Assembly: GCF_004368405.1 (NCBI RefSeq)
Contig: NZ_SBJH01000042.1
Location: forward strand, 62,001 to 126,000
Direction: 5' to 3'
DNA: 64,000 nucleotides
From: Olivibacter sp. XZL3
GTDB lineage: Bacteria > Bacteroidota > Bacteroidia > Sphingobacteriales > Sphingobacteriaceae
Each line of letters starts with the position of its first letter. Position 1 is the first letter of the stretch. Below, piece by piece: positions 46,413 to 54,727 of this stretch. The position numbers and the translations under genes are program-made. The notes beneath the pieces are model-generated. The model did not search any database. It had not been told where the DNA came from and worked only from the letters and a program-made list of their open reading frames with translations.

Positions 46413-47240
46413 TTACATTCCTTGAAGGTTCAATTTAATAGGCAGTGAGTAAGATACACGTACCGGACGTCCGTTTTGGATACCAGGCTTCCATTTCGGC
46501 GACGACTTTAACAATCGCATTGCCTCTTCTCCTGTACCATATTTAAGGTCACGCAACACCTTGATATCGGTTAAGGAACCATCTCTTTCCACCACGAAAG
46601 ACACGTGGATAGACCCACTTACACCCTGCTCCTTCGCCATTTGCGGATATCTATAATTCGCACCAACCCATTTGTAGAAGGCCTGTAAACCTCCGGGGAA
46701 AGATGGCTGTACTTCTACCGCGTTAAAGTCCATGATTCCAGAACCTTCTTCTGTCACTTGCGCATCTTTCGGTCCTTCACCCACTGGCATATCGATACGG
46801 ATATCTGCAGTAGGATCGCCGGCGATTGTTTTTGGCCCAGGATCCGCCTTTTTCAATTCTTCGACTGTAGGCGGCTCTTCATCACGTACCTGTTCAGCCG
46901 GCACTACCTTTGGTGGAGGCATTCTGACCTGGTCTACACGCGGTGGCGGTGGCTCAACCGGTGGCGGCGGCGGCGGCGCCTCTTCGTTTACTGGCGGTGG
47001 TTCAGAAAGAACCACTTCCGTTTCAATTATTTCTTCTGGGGCTTCTTCTTGTTCGCCCCGAATCGCCTTGATGATCATGGGTGATGTTACCAAACCCACA
47101 AACAATAGAACCCCAATCAGGAGCGCTCGCGAAGTGTACTTCGGCGATATGACTCGCAAGTCATAAGCCCCATACGCTTTATTGCGTCCTGCGAAGACTA
47201 CATCAAGCCATTGCGGTTTAAATATATCTAATTTAGACAT
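46413..47240 (-). CDS. tonB: Energy transducer TonB
   Basis: The 275-residue protein spans the periplasm and transmits inner-membrane energy to outer-membrane TonB-dependent receptors. A single membrane helix (about 37-58, L-L-I-G-V-L-L-F-V-G-L) follows a cytoplasmic N-terminus. A Pro-rich rod (P-P-P-P-P-P-V-E-P-P-P-P at about 86-103) comes next, then the C-terminal TonB domain with Y-P-x-M-A-K-E-Q-G-V-x-G and R-V-S-Y-S-L-P-I. Such TonBs are needed for SusC/D-type uptake. It is linked to exbB and two exbD genes. Confidence 0.93.
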   Translation of the reverse strand: MSKLDIFKPQWLDVVFAGRNKAYGAYDLRVISPKYTSRALLIGVLLFVGLVTSPMIIKAIRGEQEEAPEEIIETEVVLSEPPPVNEEAPPPPPPVEPPPPRVDQVRMPPPKVVPAEQVRDEEPPTVEELKKADPGPKTIAGDPTADIRIDMPVGEGPKDAQVTEEGSGIMDFNAVEVQPSFPGGLQAFYKWVGANYRYPQMAKEQGVSGSIHVSFVVERDGSLTDIKVLRDLKYGTGEEAMRLLKSSPKWKPGIQNGRPVRVSYSLPIKLNLQGM

Positions 47241-47270
47241 GCTGATTTCTTTTTAAGGGATTCCCCTTTG

Positions 47271-47777
47271 TTAATAAATTCCCTCACGTTTAAGCAATTC
47301 AATCTCTGGATTACTAATGTCACCAATCATATATTGTTTGGCGTTAACGATTTTCATCTCATCCAGGATATCTACTAAGTTACGGTAGTTTGAATTGTCG
47401 CTTGGTCTGATAATAACAATGAGCGGTTTTCCCGTTGCTGCCTGCACCTCTTTCATTTTTTTCAGCAGGACAGGTCTGATTCCACTTTTGCCGTAATCTA
47501 CTATTGTTGGACCATCTAAGGGCTTTTCTAGTTGCCCCATATAGTATTCGATTTTATTGTTTGCGCCCAACAAGATGGTCATTGATCTATTATCAGCGAC
47601 TTCCAGATTATCATCTTTGTTTTCCTTATCCTTATCTGGCATAGCCACATCCATTGCATGGGGCTTAGCCAAACTGGTAGTCAACATGAAGAAGGTAATC
47701 AGAAGGAAAGCCAAGTCAACCATGGCCGTCAAATCCACTCGAGGAGACTGTTTACCACCGGTATTTAATTCTGCCAT
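47271..47777 (-). CDS. exbD: ExbD/TolR biopolymer transport protein (second copy)
   Basis: A 168-residue inner-membrane protein with one N-terminal helix that contains the proton-path Asp (V-D-L-A-F-L-L-I-T-F-F-M-L-T near residues 18-32). The C-terminal periplasmic domain follows. It is downstream of a longer paralogue (27 bp gap) and 30 bp upstream of tonB. Confidence 0.9.
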   Translation of the reverse strand: MAELNTGGKQSPRVDLTAMVDLAFLLITFFMLTTSLAKPHAMDVAMPDKDKENKDDNLEVADNRSMTILLGANNKIEYYMGQLEKPLDGPTIVDYGKSGIRPVLLKKMKEVQAATGKPLIVIIRPSDNSNYRNLVDILDEMKIVNAKQYMIGDISNPEIELLKREGIY

Positions 47778-47804
47778 CTCTTCTTAAATTTTTATGAATT
47801 ATTT

Positions 47805-48437
47805 TTAGTTTCCGTAATCTTCTGTTCTAAGATTAGTAACCAAACTAAACTTATTGATTTTTTGCCCTTGAAGAATATCTATTACTTTTTTAATAGCCGG
47901 ATATTGTTCTTTGGCATCTCCTTTGATTGCTACCCGCATTTCCGCATTATTAATTTCTTTTGTTGCGTAACGAGCAGCGATAATCCATTCGTGCAGCTCA
48001 GATGGACTGTTTCCTACTGAATCTGACGGAATTCCGGGTTGGAGACCTGGTTTACCCCTTTCGTTATTGTCCATTGCAATCACTTGCTTCAGGTTTTTAA
48101 AAGGGACGCCGAACCCTTCCATCAAAGAAAATCTTTCCTTTTCTTTTTGAGAGAATCCAACACTGTACTTCTCCGACATTCTCTCCAACATACGCACTCT
48201 TACATTCGGACCAGCAACGCCAAAAAACACTTTGCCATCTCCTCCTACGGTAATTGTACCCAAGTTTGCATCCGGAACCTTGATCTGTACCGTTGATGCG
48301 GGGGTATCCACCGGCAGCGGCTCTGGCTGACGAGCAGTCGCGGTAAGAATAAAGAACGTGAGCAGTAAGAATGACACGTCACACATCGCCGTCATATCAA
48401 TGGTAGTGCTCGCTCTTTTTACTTTAATCTTTGGCAT
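47805..48437 (-). CDS. exbD: ExbD/TolR biopolymer transport protein (first copy)
   Basis: The 210-residue paralogue has the same single helix and Asp (C-D-V-S-F-L-L-L-T-F-F-I-L-T near residues 19-33). Its periplasmic domain is larger, with an insertion of about 50 residues relative to its neighbour. The ExbB-ExbD-ExbD order is common in Bacteroidota; the two copies may form mixed complexes. Confidence 0.9.
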   Translation of the reverse strand: MPKIKVKRASTTIDMTAMCDVSFLLLTFFILTATARQPEPLPVDTPASTVQIKVPDANLGTITVGGDGKVFFGVAGPNVRVRMLERMSEKYSVGFSQKEKERFSLMEGFGVPFKNLKQVIAMDNNERGKPGLQPGIPSDSVGNSPSELHEWIIAARYATKEINNAEMRVAIKGDAKEQYPAIKKVIDILQGQKINKFSLVTNLRTEDYGN

Positions 48438-48536
48438 CTCTTTACGTTTATAAGTAAATAAAAAAATTAGTTTCTAATATAGTGATGCAAATTCCACAGC
48501 GTTTCCATAAATACTATGGAATTTTTATCACTTTTT

Positions 48537-49370
48537 TTATTTATGCTTAGATGCGTAAGTCTGAACGATTGAGAAGCCGGCCTCATCAATAGAATAAGTC
48601 AATTTATCTATTTTAGAAGTAAATACGTTGTACATTACAATCGCGATAGTGGACGTAAAGATACCAGTAGCTGTATTGATAAGCGCCTCAGAGATACCGT
48701 TTGCTAACTGAGCCTGATCTGGAGCACCACCAGTTGCCAATGCCGCGAAGGCTTTGATCATCCCTGTTACTGTTCCTAATAGACCTGTCAATGTACCGAT
48801 AGATACCAATGTAGCAATCACGGTTAAGTTCTTCTCCAACATAGGCATTTCTAAGGCAGTCGCTTCTTCGATTTCCTTTTGAATTGCCAACACAGAGTGC
48901 TCAGTATCTAAGGTAGCGTCTACAGAAGCCTCTTTATACTTATAAAGGCCCGATTTGATTACATTGGCTACAGAACCTTGTTGTTTATCACATTCTGCGA
49001 TGGCAGCATCAATATTTCCTGCGGAAAGGAATCCTTGCACTTTTGAAACGAATGCATCTACATTTCCTTTTCCAGATGCTCTGCTAATTACAAAAAAGCG
49101 CTCAAATGAGAAGACGATAACCATTAAAAGCAAGCCTAGTAGGACCGGCACAACAAATCCTGCCTTGTAAACCATGCCAAAATAATTACCCGGTAGTGGG
49201 TGGCCGTTTTCTGGATCTCCGCCTTCGAAGTTGCCTGGATCACCCATTACGAATTTCCACACACATGCTCCGATGATAAAACAAATGATAATTGCCAAAC
49301 TTGCAAATACGTTAGAACCTTTTGAGCTGCTCTCTTTTTTAGCTGGGGTTGGTTTTGGTGCGTTTGCCAT
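48537..49370 (-). CDS. exbB: MotA/TolQ/ExbB proton channel family protein
   Basis: The 277-residue inner-membrane protein has an N-terminal helix (about 23-41), a second helix in the middle, and the conserved C-terminal hairpin (T-L-T-G-L-L-G-T-V-T-G-M-I-K-A-F ... I-S-E-A-L-I-N-T-A-T-G). It forms the proton channel that energises TonB. First gene of the operon, with a promoter about 90 bp upstream. Confidence 0.92.
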   Translation of the reverse strand: MANAPKPTPAKKESSSKGSNVFASLAIIICFIIGACVWKFVMGDPGNFEGGDPENGHPLPGNYFGMVYKAGFVVPVLLGLLLMVIVFSFERFFVISRASGKGNVDAFVSKVQGFLSAGNIDAAIAECDKQQGSVANVIKSGLYKYKEASVDATLDTEHSVLAIQKEIEEATALEMPMLEKNLTVIATLVSIGTLTGLLGTVTGMIKAFAALATGGAPDQAQLANGISEALINTATGIFTSTIAIVMYNVFTSKIDKLTYSIDEAGFSIVQTYASKHK

Positions 49371-49915
49371 TTTCTTGATTTTTTAGTTTTTAGTTTTTAT
49401 GGATTAATTTTAATTGTACATAACACTTTGCCGTTCTTTATTCGTCAAAAAGGCAAAAGCAAATTTATAATTTTAGATTTAAAAACAAATTTATGCAATA
49501 TTAACTTTTAAATACCTCTTCTTCCAACGTGCAACAGCGGCATCAACGCCAAAAAAAGAGCTCTATTGTGTCACTGTCCCCGTTTTCGAAGACAATATTT
49601 TACAATAAAAACCATTTTTTTTTGTAATTGCAAATAAATGACACAAAAAAAACGTCGATTCCAGCATCTATTCCTTAATATTGTGAACCCGAATGTGTCA
49701 TTTTCACACCTTTCCAGATCCTGTTAATATATTCTCTTCCAACAGCCTAAACTAAGTGTAAAAAGAACACTATGTTTACTGCTTTTTTTCGCTTGGTCTC
49801 AAAATAAACTTTTAAATAGCGTTTAAGCGTTTTCAGATGAAATTGTAAACGTTGACAAATGGCTTAATATTGTGTAGGCGAGAGAAAATTCTTCAAAGAA
49901 CAACGAGGTATACCT
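49371..49915. other. 545-bp intergenic region with repeated TGTGTCA motif
   Basis: No gene on either strand. It contains the exbB promoter (49460-49488) and an AT-rich stretch. The motif TGTGTCA occurs at 49567-49573 and 49694-49700, and its complement TGACACA at 49639-49645, spaced 55-72 bp. The SUI1-like gene ends at 49916. The motif copies are within 225 bp of the exbB promoter and could be operator sites; this is unproven. Confidence 0.4.
49460..49488 (-). promoter_or_regulatory. Probable promoter of the exbB-tonB operon
   Basis: On the minus strand: TTG (49486-49488), 18-nt spacer, TAAATTTG (49460-49467). Both elements are exact; the spacer is one nucleotide short of the usual 19-20. 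The leader is about 85 nt. Confidence 0.5.
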
Positions 49916-50263
49916 TTATCCTCCTATCTGCTTTACTTTATATCCTTGGGCACTTAAGATCTCGGCAATTTTCTTTCTGAAATCGCCCTGTACCATCACT
50001 TGTCCTTCCTTAACAGCTCCACCTACGCCGCACCGTTGTTTCAACAATTTCCCTAAAGCCAACAGATCTTCCTCCCGTCCAACAAAACCTGAAACGAGGG
50101 TTACCGCCTTTCCCGCCCTTTGCTTTTTGTCGAGCTGCACCCGTAATTGTTGTTTACCGGGCGGCAGGGTTTCTTCCCCAAACGGTTCTTCTTCCTGATA
50201 GCTATAATCTTGATCCGTTGAATAGACAATACCGTCAAACTGCTTCCTTTTTTGCTTTGCCAT
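49916..50263 (-). CDS. SUI1/eIF1-like (YciH) translation factor family protein
   Basis: The 115-residue protein has the eIF1/SUI1 fold: L-R-V-Q-L-D-K-K-Q-R-A-G-K-A-V-T-L-V and K-Q-R-C-G-V-G-G-A-V-K-E-G, then V-M-V-Q-G-D-F-R-K-K-I. Bacterial YciH members are thought to affect start-site fidelity. It lies 23 bp after the lipid kinase gene and may be co-transcribed with it. Confidence 0.9.
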   Translation of the reverse strand: MAKQKRKQFDGIVYSTDQDYSYQEEEPFGEETLPPGKQQLRVQLDKKQRAGKAVTLVSGFVGREEDLLALGKLLKQRCGVGGAVKEGQVMVQGDFRKKIAEILSAQGYKVKQIGG

Positions 50264-50286
50264 TACACCAAGTTTAAAACATTATA

Positions 50287-51162
50287 CTAACATACCACAT
50301 TTAAAGAAGACGGCAAAACTTCAATTGACAATTTTTTGTCGAGCGTCAGCGGCTCTCCGTCTAAATGCACGGGTCCGCTTTTTGGCCTTTCGATTATAAT
50401 GTGTTTGCCCTTAATGATTTCTACATACTCGGACTGATGGGCGGTGCGACTAAATAAGTGGTAAATCATCAAGGGAAATTGAATCATAGGAAATTGCTTT
50501 ATGATGCAGACATCCAGCAGTCCATCGTCAACCGACGCTCCCGGTGCGATATAGGCATTGTTTCCATATTGCGGCGAATTGGCGATACTGATCATAAAAG
50601 CTTCGCGCTGCAATTCCTTTCCATCGATATGAATCGTATAATACTCCGCTTTATACTTACTGATCTCGTTTAGCACGATCCGCAAGTAGCCCACGGGGCC
50701 ACGTGTCATGTTTTCAGCGAATCGATCACTGATAAGCGCGTCGAAGCCCATGCCCGCCACATTAAAAAAAGCTTTTCCGTTCACTAAGCCGCTATCGATG
50801 GTAATGATATCACCTTTATTTATTTTGGCTATGGCTTGTGAAACGTCTGTAGAAATACCGAGATATCGCGCCAAGCCATTTCCTGATCCTTCCGGTACGA
50901 TTGCCAAGGGAATGGGCGTATTCAACAGTTCTTTTGCAATTTCATTAATGGTACCGTCGCCCCCAACCGCTACCACCAAATCAACATGTTCCTGTATGGC
51001 CTGCTTGGTCAATTCAGATGCATGATTTGCTCGCTCGGTTACCTTAAAACTGGCGTCAAACAAATCCAGGTTTAAGTGCCTCTTTGCCAACATTTCAAAG
51101 CCTTTCTTGCTTTTGCCCCCTGAGATTGGATTGATTAAAAACTGAATACGCTTTTTTGCCAT
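50287..51162 (-). CDS. Diacylglycerol/lipid kinase family protein
   Basis: The 291-residue protein has the DAGK catalytic motif V-V-A-V-G-G-D-G-T-I-N-E near residues 64-75, preceded by I-N-P-I-S-G-G-K-S-K. The E-G-S-G-N-G-L-A-R-Y loop follows. Such YegS/DgkB-type enzymes phosphorylate diacylglycerol or sphingoid-type lipids. Sphingolipids occur in many Bacteroidota, so a sphingosine-kinase-like role is a possibility, not a claim. Confidence 0.85.
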   Translation of the reverse strand: MAKKRIQFLINPISGGKSKKGFEMLAKRHLNLDLFDASFKVTERANHASELTKQAIQEHVDLVVAVGGDGTINEIAKELLNTPIPLAIVPEGSGNGLARYLGISTDVSQAIAKINKGDIITIDSGLVNGKAFFNVAGMGFDALISDRFAENMTRGPVGYLRIVLNEISKYKAEYYTIHIDGKELQREAFMISIANSPQYGNNAYIAPGASVDDGLLDVCIIKQFPMIQFPLMIYHLFSRTAHQSEYVEIIKGKHIIIERPKSGPVHLDGEPLTLDKKLSIEVLPSSLNVVC

Positions 51163-51241
51163 TTAACCGTCATAGCTAGTCTTCCACAAATGTAAGAAAA
51201 TACTTCTCCTATTGTTCCTTTTATATTATCAAAATGAATTG

Positions 51242-51249
51242 TACTTTTG
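51242..51249 (+). promoter_or_regulatory. -7 promoter element of the metK transcript
   Basis: TACTTTTG, an exact TAnnTTTG match, 10 nt before the riboswitch-like stem. A TTG occurs at 51212-51214 but is farther away (27 nt) than usual. Confidence 0.45.
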
Positions 51250-51259
51250 CACGGTAAAA

Positions 51260-51324
51260 TGTGGAATGATTTGCGTGCCAACTACGTGGCGGGATTGCAA
51301 CCACAGTAAAAAAAAGTGCTAATG
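51260..51324 (+). ncRNA. SAM-II-like riboswitch upstream of metK
   Basis: The leader matches the SAM-II pattern I remember. P1 pairs 51260-51264 (TGTGG) with 51301-51305 (CCACA). In the loop are TGATTT (51268-51273) and TTGCA (51295-51299), with an extra small hairpin (GCCA 51277-51280 with TGGC 51287-51290). After P1 come TAAAAAAAA and GTGCTAA. A pseudoknot can form between ATTGCA (51294-51299) and TGCTAAT (51317-51323) with one bulged T. metK makes SAM, so feedback control fits. SAM-I features are absent. P1 has two extra bases before GATTT compared with the pattern I recall. Confidence 0.65.
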
Positions 51325-51387
51325 ATTGCCTTTCTAATTACGCTTCATTTTTGCTTATCAAACATTTTACAGACAGATAAAATATAG
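51322..51387 (+). CDS. Possible 21-codon upstream ORF in the metK leader
   Basis: The ATG at 51322 follows GTGCTA and opens a 21-codon hydrophobic reading frame (M-I-A-F-L-I-T-L-H-F) that stops at TAG 51385-51387, 28 nt before metK. The first two bases of its AUG are in the proposed SAM-II pseudoknot. It has no strong ribosome-binding site. It could be a chance ORF or a leader peptide; no family is recognised. Confidence 0.3.
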   Translation: MIAFLITLHFCLSNILQTDKI

Positions 51388-51415
51388 GTAGAACTCTTTT
51401 GAAAAAAATACTTTT

Positions 51416-52669
51416 ATGCCATACTTATTCACTTCTGAATCTGTTTCAGAAGGACATCCTGATAAAATAGCGGATCAAATTTCTGATGCACTTATTGACA
51501 ATTTTTTAGCGTGGGATCCTGACTCCCGTGTTGCAATTGAAACCCTAGTAACTACCGGACAGGTTGTATTAGCGGGAGAGGTTAAATCGAACACCTATTT
51601 GGATGTTCAGAAAATTACGCGATCGGTTATTGAAAAAATCGGCTATACCAAGTCGGCTTATATGTTCGAAGCGAATTCCTGCGGTATTTTGTCGGCCATC
51701 CATGAACAATCCTCGGATATCAACCAGGGTGTGGACCGCAAAGAAAAGCAAGACCAAGGGGCCGGCGACCAAGGGATTATGTTTGGGTATGCAAATAAAG
51801 AAACAGAAAATCTCATGCCCCTGGCACTCGATCTTTCTCATAAATTGCTGATGGAACTGGCGGCTCTTAGAAGAGAAAACAGGGACATCACCTATTTACG
51901 TCCGGATGCCAAAGCGCAGGTTACGATTGCTTATAATGACGATCACACGCCTTTGCGTGTTGACACCATTGTTGTTTCCACACAACACGACGATTTTGCG
52001 GAGGAGGAAGCTATGTTAGCAAAAATCAAGCATGATATCATTCATATTTTGATTCCACGGGTAAAGGCTCAGCTGACACCCGCGCTTCAGGGGCTCTTTG
52101 ATGAAGAGATCACTTATCATATTAACCCGACTGGCAAATTTGTTATCGGAGGTCCACATGGAGACACCGGCTTAACGGGCAGAAAAATTATTGTAGACAC
52201 CTACGGTGGTAAAGGCGGCCATGGCGGTGGCGCGTTTTCCGGAAAAGACCCTTCGAAAGTAGACCGCTCTGCCGCTTATGCTGCCCGACATATTGCGAAA
52301 AACCTAGTCGCTGCCGGTGTGGCGGATGAAATACTTGTTCAGCTATCTTACGCCATTGGGGTAAAACATCCTATGGGGATTTACGTAAATACTTACGGGA
52401 AAAGCAACGTTGCTTTATCCGACGGACAAATTGCAGAGAAAATCAGTGCACTTTTTGACCTTACGCCATATGGCATTGAAACGCGGTTAAAATTAAGGAA
52501 CCCTATTTATTCAGAAACAGCCGCCTATGGTCATATGGGCAGGCAGCCGGTTACCGCGACGAAAACTTTCGAGAACTCTACGGGCGAAACAAAAACGGTA
52601 GAAGTTGAACTTTTTACTTGGGAAAAGCTTGATCATATCGAAGCGGTAAAGGACGCTTTTGGAATTTAA
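51416..52669 (+). CDS. metK: S-adenosylmethionine synthetase
   Basis: MetK makes SAM from methionine and ATP. The 417-residue protein has the N-terminal [14 protein letters not shown], the [11 protein letters not shown] hexapeptide region, and [24 protein letters not shown]. It is somewhat longer than the E. coli enzyme (384), as is common in Bacteroidota. Likely feedback-regulated through the riboswitch-like leader; a strong terminator follows. Confidence 0.97.
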   Translation: MPYLFTSESVSEGHPDKIADQISDALIDNFLAWDPDSRVAIETLVTTGQVVLAGEVKSNTYLDVQKITRSVIEKIGYTKSAYMFEANSCGILSAIHEQSSDINQGVDRKEKQDQGAGDQGIMFGYANKETENLMPLALDLSHKLLMELAALRRENRDITYLRPDAKAQVTIAYNDDHTPLRVDTIVVSTQHDDFAEEEAMLAKIKHDIIHILIPRVKAQLTPALQGLFDEEITYHINPTGKFVIGGPHGDTGLTGRKIIVDTYGGKGGHGGGAFSGKDPSKVDRSAAYAARHIAKNLVAAGVADEILVQLSYAIGVKHPMGIYVNTYGKSNVALSDGQIAEKISALFDLTPYGIETRLKLRNPIYSETAAYGHMGRQPVTATKTFENSTGETKTVEVELFTWEKLDHIEAVKDAFGI

Positions 52670-52692
52670 GATTCTCTCCTGTTTTTTCACGG

Positions 52693-52745
52693 GGCTGTTT
52701 TCCTATATTGTCTTCGACAGGGATAGGAAGACAGCCTCTTTTTAT
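52693..52745 (+). terminator. Rho-independent terminator after metK
   Basis: A 14-bp outer stem with one G-U pair (52693-52706 with 52723-52736) encloses a small inner hairpin (TGTC/GACA, 52709-52712 with 52716-52719). A T-run follows. Confidence 0.85.
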
Positions 52746-52768
52746 TCTGTACCTTTATAAAAATATCT

Positions 52769-52776
52769 TATTTTTG
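52769..52776 (+). promoter_or_regulatory. -7 element upstream of plsC
   Basis: TATTTTTG, an exact TAnnTTTG match, 54 nt before the plsC ATG. No TTG at the expected distance; weak support. Confidence 0.3.
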
Positions 52777-52830
52777 ATGGCGTAGCTACGCAGCCTACAG
52801 GGACTGCAATGGTAAAAAAGCCTTTAGTAA

Positions 52831-53577
52831 ATGAACAAATTTTTCGGATATCTCTTAACGCCTTTACATTACCTTTATTTTGGCCTTATCCTCGTCGTCT
52901 TTCATCCCATACAGTGGTTATGTCTTAAGTTAGGCGGATACCAACCCCATAAGAAGTCGGTAGACATCCTGAATTGGTTTCTTACAAGCAGTTATTATCT
53001 ATTGGGCAACAGCGTTCGCTTTGTCAACAACCAACGGCTACCGGACAACCGATCTATCATTTTTGTCGCCAACCACCAAAGCATGTACGACATCCCGCCT
53101 TTGATCTATCACTTAAGGAAGCATCATGCAAAATTTATTTCAAAAATTGAATTGGCCAGTGGTATTCCGAGCATTTCTTTTAATCTTAAGCACGGTGGGG
53201 CGGCGAATATTGACAGGAGTGATCCCAAGCAATCTCTTGGAGAGATATTAAAGTTGGCAAAGAACATGAAAGACAAGAACTGGTCGACCGTGATTTTTCC
53301 CGAAGGAACGCGCTCTAAAACCGGCGTAATGAAACCCTTTGCGGTTGGAGGCATTGCGACTATCTTAAAAAAGGTACCGAATGCCTTAGTAGTGCCTATT
53401 GCAATTAACAATTCTTGGAAGATGGTACAGTATGGCCCCTTTCCACTTCGCGCATTTACAGCCATGTCCTGGGAAGTGCTGGAACCGATTAATCCAGAGG
53501 GGCATACAGCGGAAGAACTTGTAAAAGCGGCAGAAGAAGCCATCCGGAGCAAGGTAGCATTACCGAACGCTATTTAA
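52831..53577 (+). CDS. plsC: 1-acyl-sn-glycerol-3-phosphate acyltransferase
   Basis: The 248-residue membrane enzyme adds the second acyl chain to lysophosphatidic acid. The catalytic H-x4-D motif is N-H-Q-S-M-Y-D and the substrate motif is F-P-E-G-T-R-S-K-T-G. Two hydrophobic segments lie near the N-terminus. Its stop codon overlaps the tail of the convergent GT2 gene by 8 bp, with no terminator between. Confidence 0.9.
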   Translation: MNKFFGYLLTPLHYLYFGLILVVFHPIQWLCLKLGGYQPHKKSVDILNWFLTSSYYLLGNSVRFVNNQRLPDNRSIIFVANHQSMYDIPPLIYHLRKHHAKFISKIELASGIPSISFNLKHGGAANIDRSDPKQSLGEILKLAKNMKDKNWSTVIFPEGTRSKTGVMKPFAVGGIATILKKVPNALVVPIAINNSWKMVQYGPFPLRAFTAMSWEVLEPINPEGHTAEELVKAAEEAIRSKVALPNAI

Positions 53578-54727
53578 CCTTCCTTCCCTTCCAATAGTAT
53601 TTGCCGGTATTGCCTGCTATTCCTATATAAATAATATAAAAGATGTGGATAAGACTAAGCAAAGGCAAATTCAGCAGTAAGCTCCGTCGAGATGCAAATT
53701 TCACCATGGGTATCAAGAACAAAAGCTCTACCATTATCTTAACGAATAGCGCGCCTAAAAAACAGTAAAAAAGCGTTGGAATGAAAGCCCCGAGCACCAC
53801 ATTTAATAAAATAATCAGATTAAACGCCCAGATTGTTATCCCTAAAGCCACTACCTTTTTGTCTTTATATTTTGTGCTTTTCGATGCCCAACGCTTACGT
53901 TGCCTTATAAACGCTTTTAGGTTCTCCTTGGCTTCGGTATAAACCACTGCGTCAACGGATTTACAGAAACCTATGTCTGACGGATATTTCTGAGCAACCT
54001 TATGCAGGAACAGTTCATCGTCTCCACTGGCTAAATCGTCAATACCGTTAAATCCACCTAATTCGTAAAACACATCTCGCCGATAAGCGAGGTTAGCGCC
54101 GTTGCATGTCGACGGTTTGCGCAAGCCAATAGAGGCGGCGCCTAAACCTATCAGGTACAAAAACTCCAATGTCTGCAGTTTTTCGAAATAACTTTTTTCT
54201 TGATGATAAAGTACGGGAGACGAGATTAACTTATAGCTCCCCTCTTCATAGAGCGACACAATGGCCTTCAACCAATTGGGCCCCATCACACAGTCGGCAT
54301 CCGTCGCCACCATGAGTTCGCCTTTAGCATCAGCTATCGCTTCACTTATCGCCTTCTTCTTATAGGAATTCAACTTTTCATGCTCGTTCAATTCGATCAA
54401 TCTCACTCCTTGGTCCGCATATGACGCAATAATTTCGGCGGTTCTATCGGTAGAATGATCGTTCACAATAATCACTTCCAGCAACTCTTTCGGAAAATGC
54501 TGCTTCAATATGGCATCGATTGTTTTTGCGATATTCTCTTCTTCATTGCGCGCTGCAATCAACACACTTACAAAGGTTTTAAAGACGGTTGAATCCTTCG
54601 TTACACAATTTGGTATTCGCTTCCACCCTTTTAACAGGGTAAGCACAACATATCCATAATACAAGCACAGTATAGCGGTAACTCCGCTAAGAATTTGAAT
54701 TGCCAAAGAAATTAATTTTAAACACAA
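53570..54727 (-). CDS. Family 2 glycosyltransferase with membrane anchors
   Basis: The protein (385 residues from the first candidate start) has one N-terminal membrane helix (about 5-30), a GT-A domain with V-S-V-L-I-A-A-R-N-E-E-E-N-I, D-H-S-T-D and A-T-D-A-D-C-V-M-G. C-terminal Q-R-K-R-W-A-S-K (the QxxRW-type motif) and about three membrane helices follow. This resembles processive or lipid-linked GT2 enzymes. No ATG is available; the candidate start is TTG at 54727 (41 bp inside the upstream gene) or TTG at 54706. The two genes are clearly coupled. Confidence 0.85.
   Translation of the reverse strand: MCLKLISLAIQILSGVTAILCLYYGYVVLTLLKGWKRIPNCVTKDSTVFKTFVSVLIAARNEEENIAKTIDAILKQHFPKELLEVIIVNDHSTDRTAEIIASYADQGVRLIELNEHEKLNSYKKKAISEAIADAKGELMVATDADCVMGPNWLKAIVSLYEEGSYKLISSPVLYHQEKSYFEKLQTLEFLYLIGLGAASIGLRKPSTCNGANLAYRRDVFYELGGFNGIDDLASGDDELFLHKVAQKYPSDIGFCKSVDAVVYTEAKENLKAFIRQRKRWASKSTKYKDKKVVALGITIWAFNLIILLNVVLGAFIPTLFYCFLGALFVKIMVELLFLIPMVKFASRRSLLLNLPLLSLIHIFYIIYIGIAGNTGKYYWKGRKVK

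Noticed and set aside
46758-47084. Plus-strand frame across the TonB Pro-rich segment (Trp/Arg-rich product)
   Set aside because: It is the complement of proline codons in tonB, a typical shadow of low-complexity sequence.
51240-51416. SAM-I riboswitch before metK
   Set aside because: The long SAM-I core and its conserved GA-rich segments are absent; the short pseudoknot of SAM-II type fits better.
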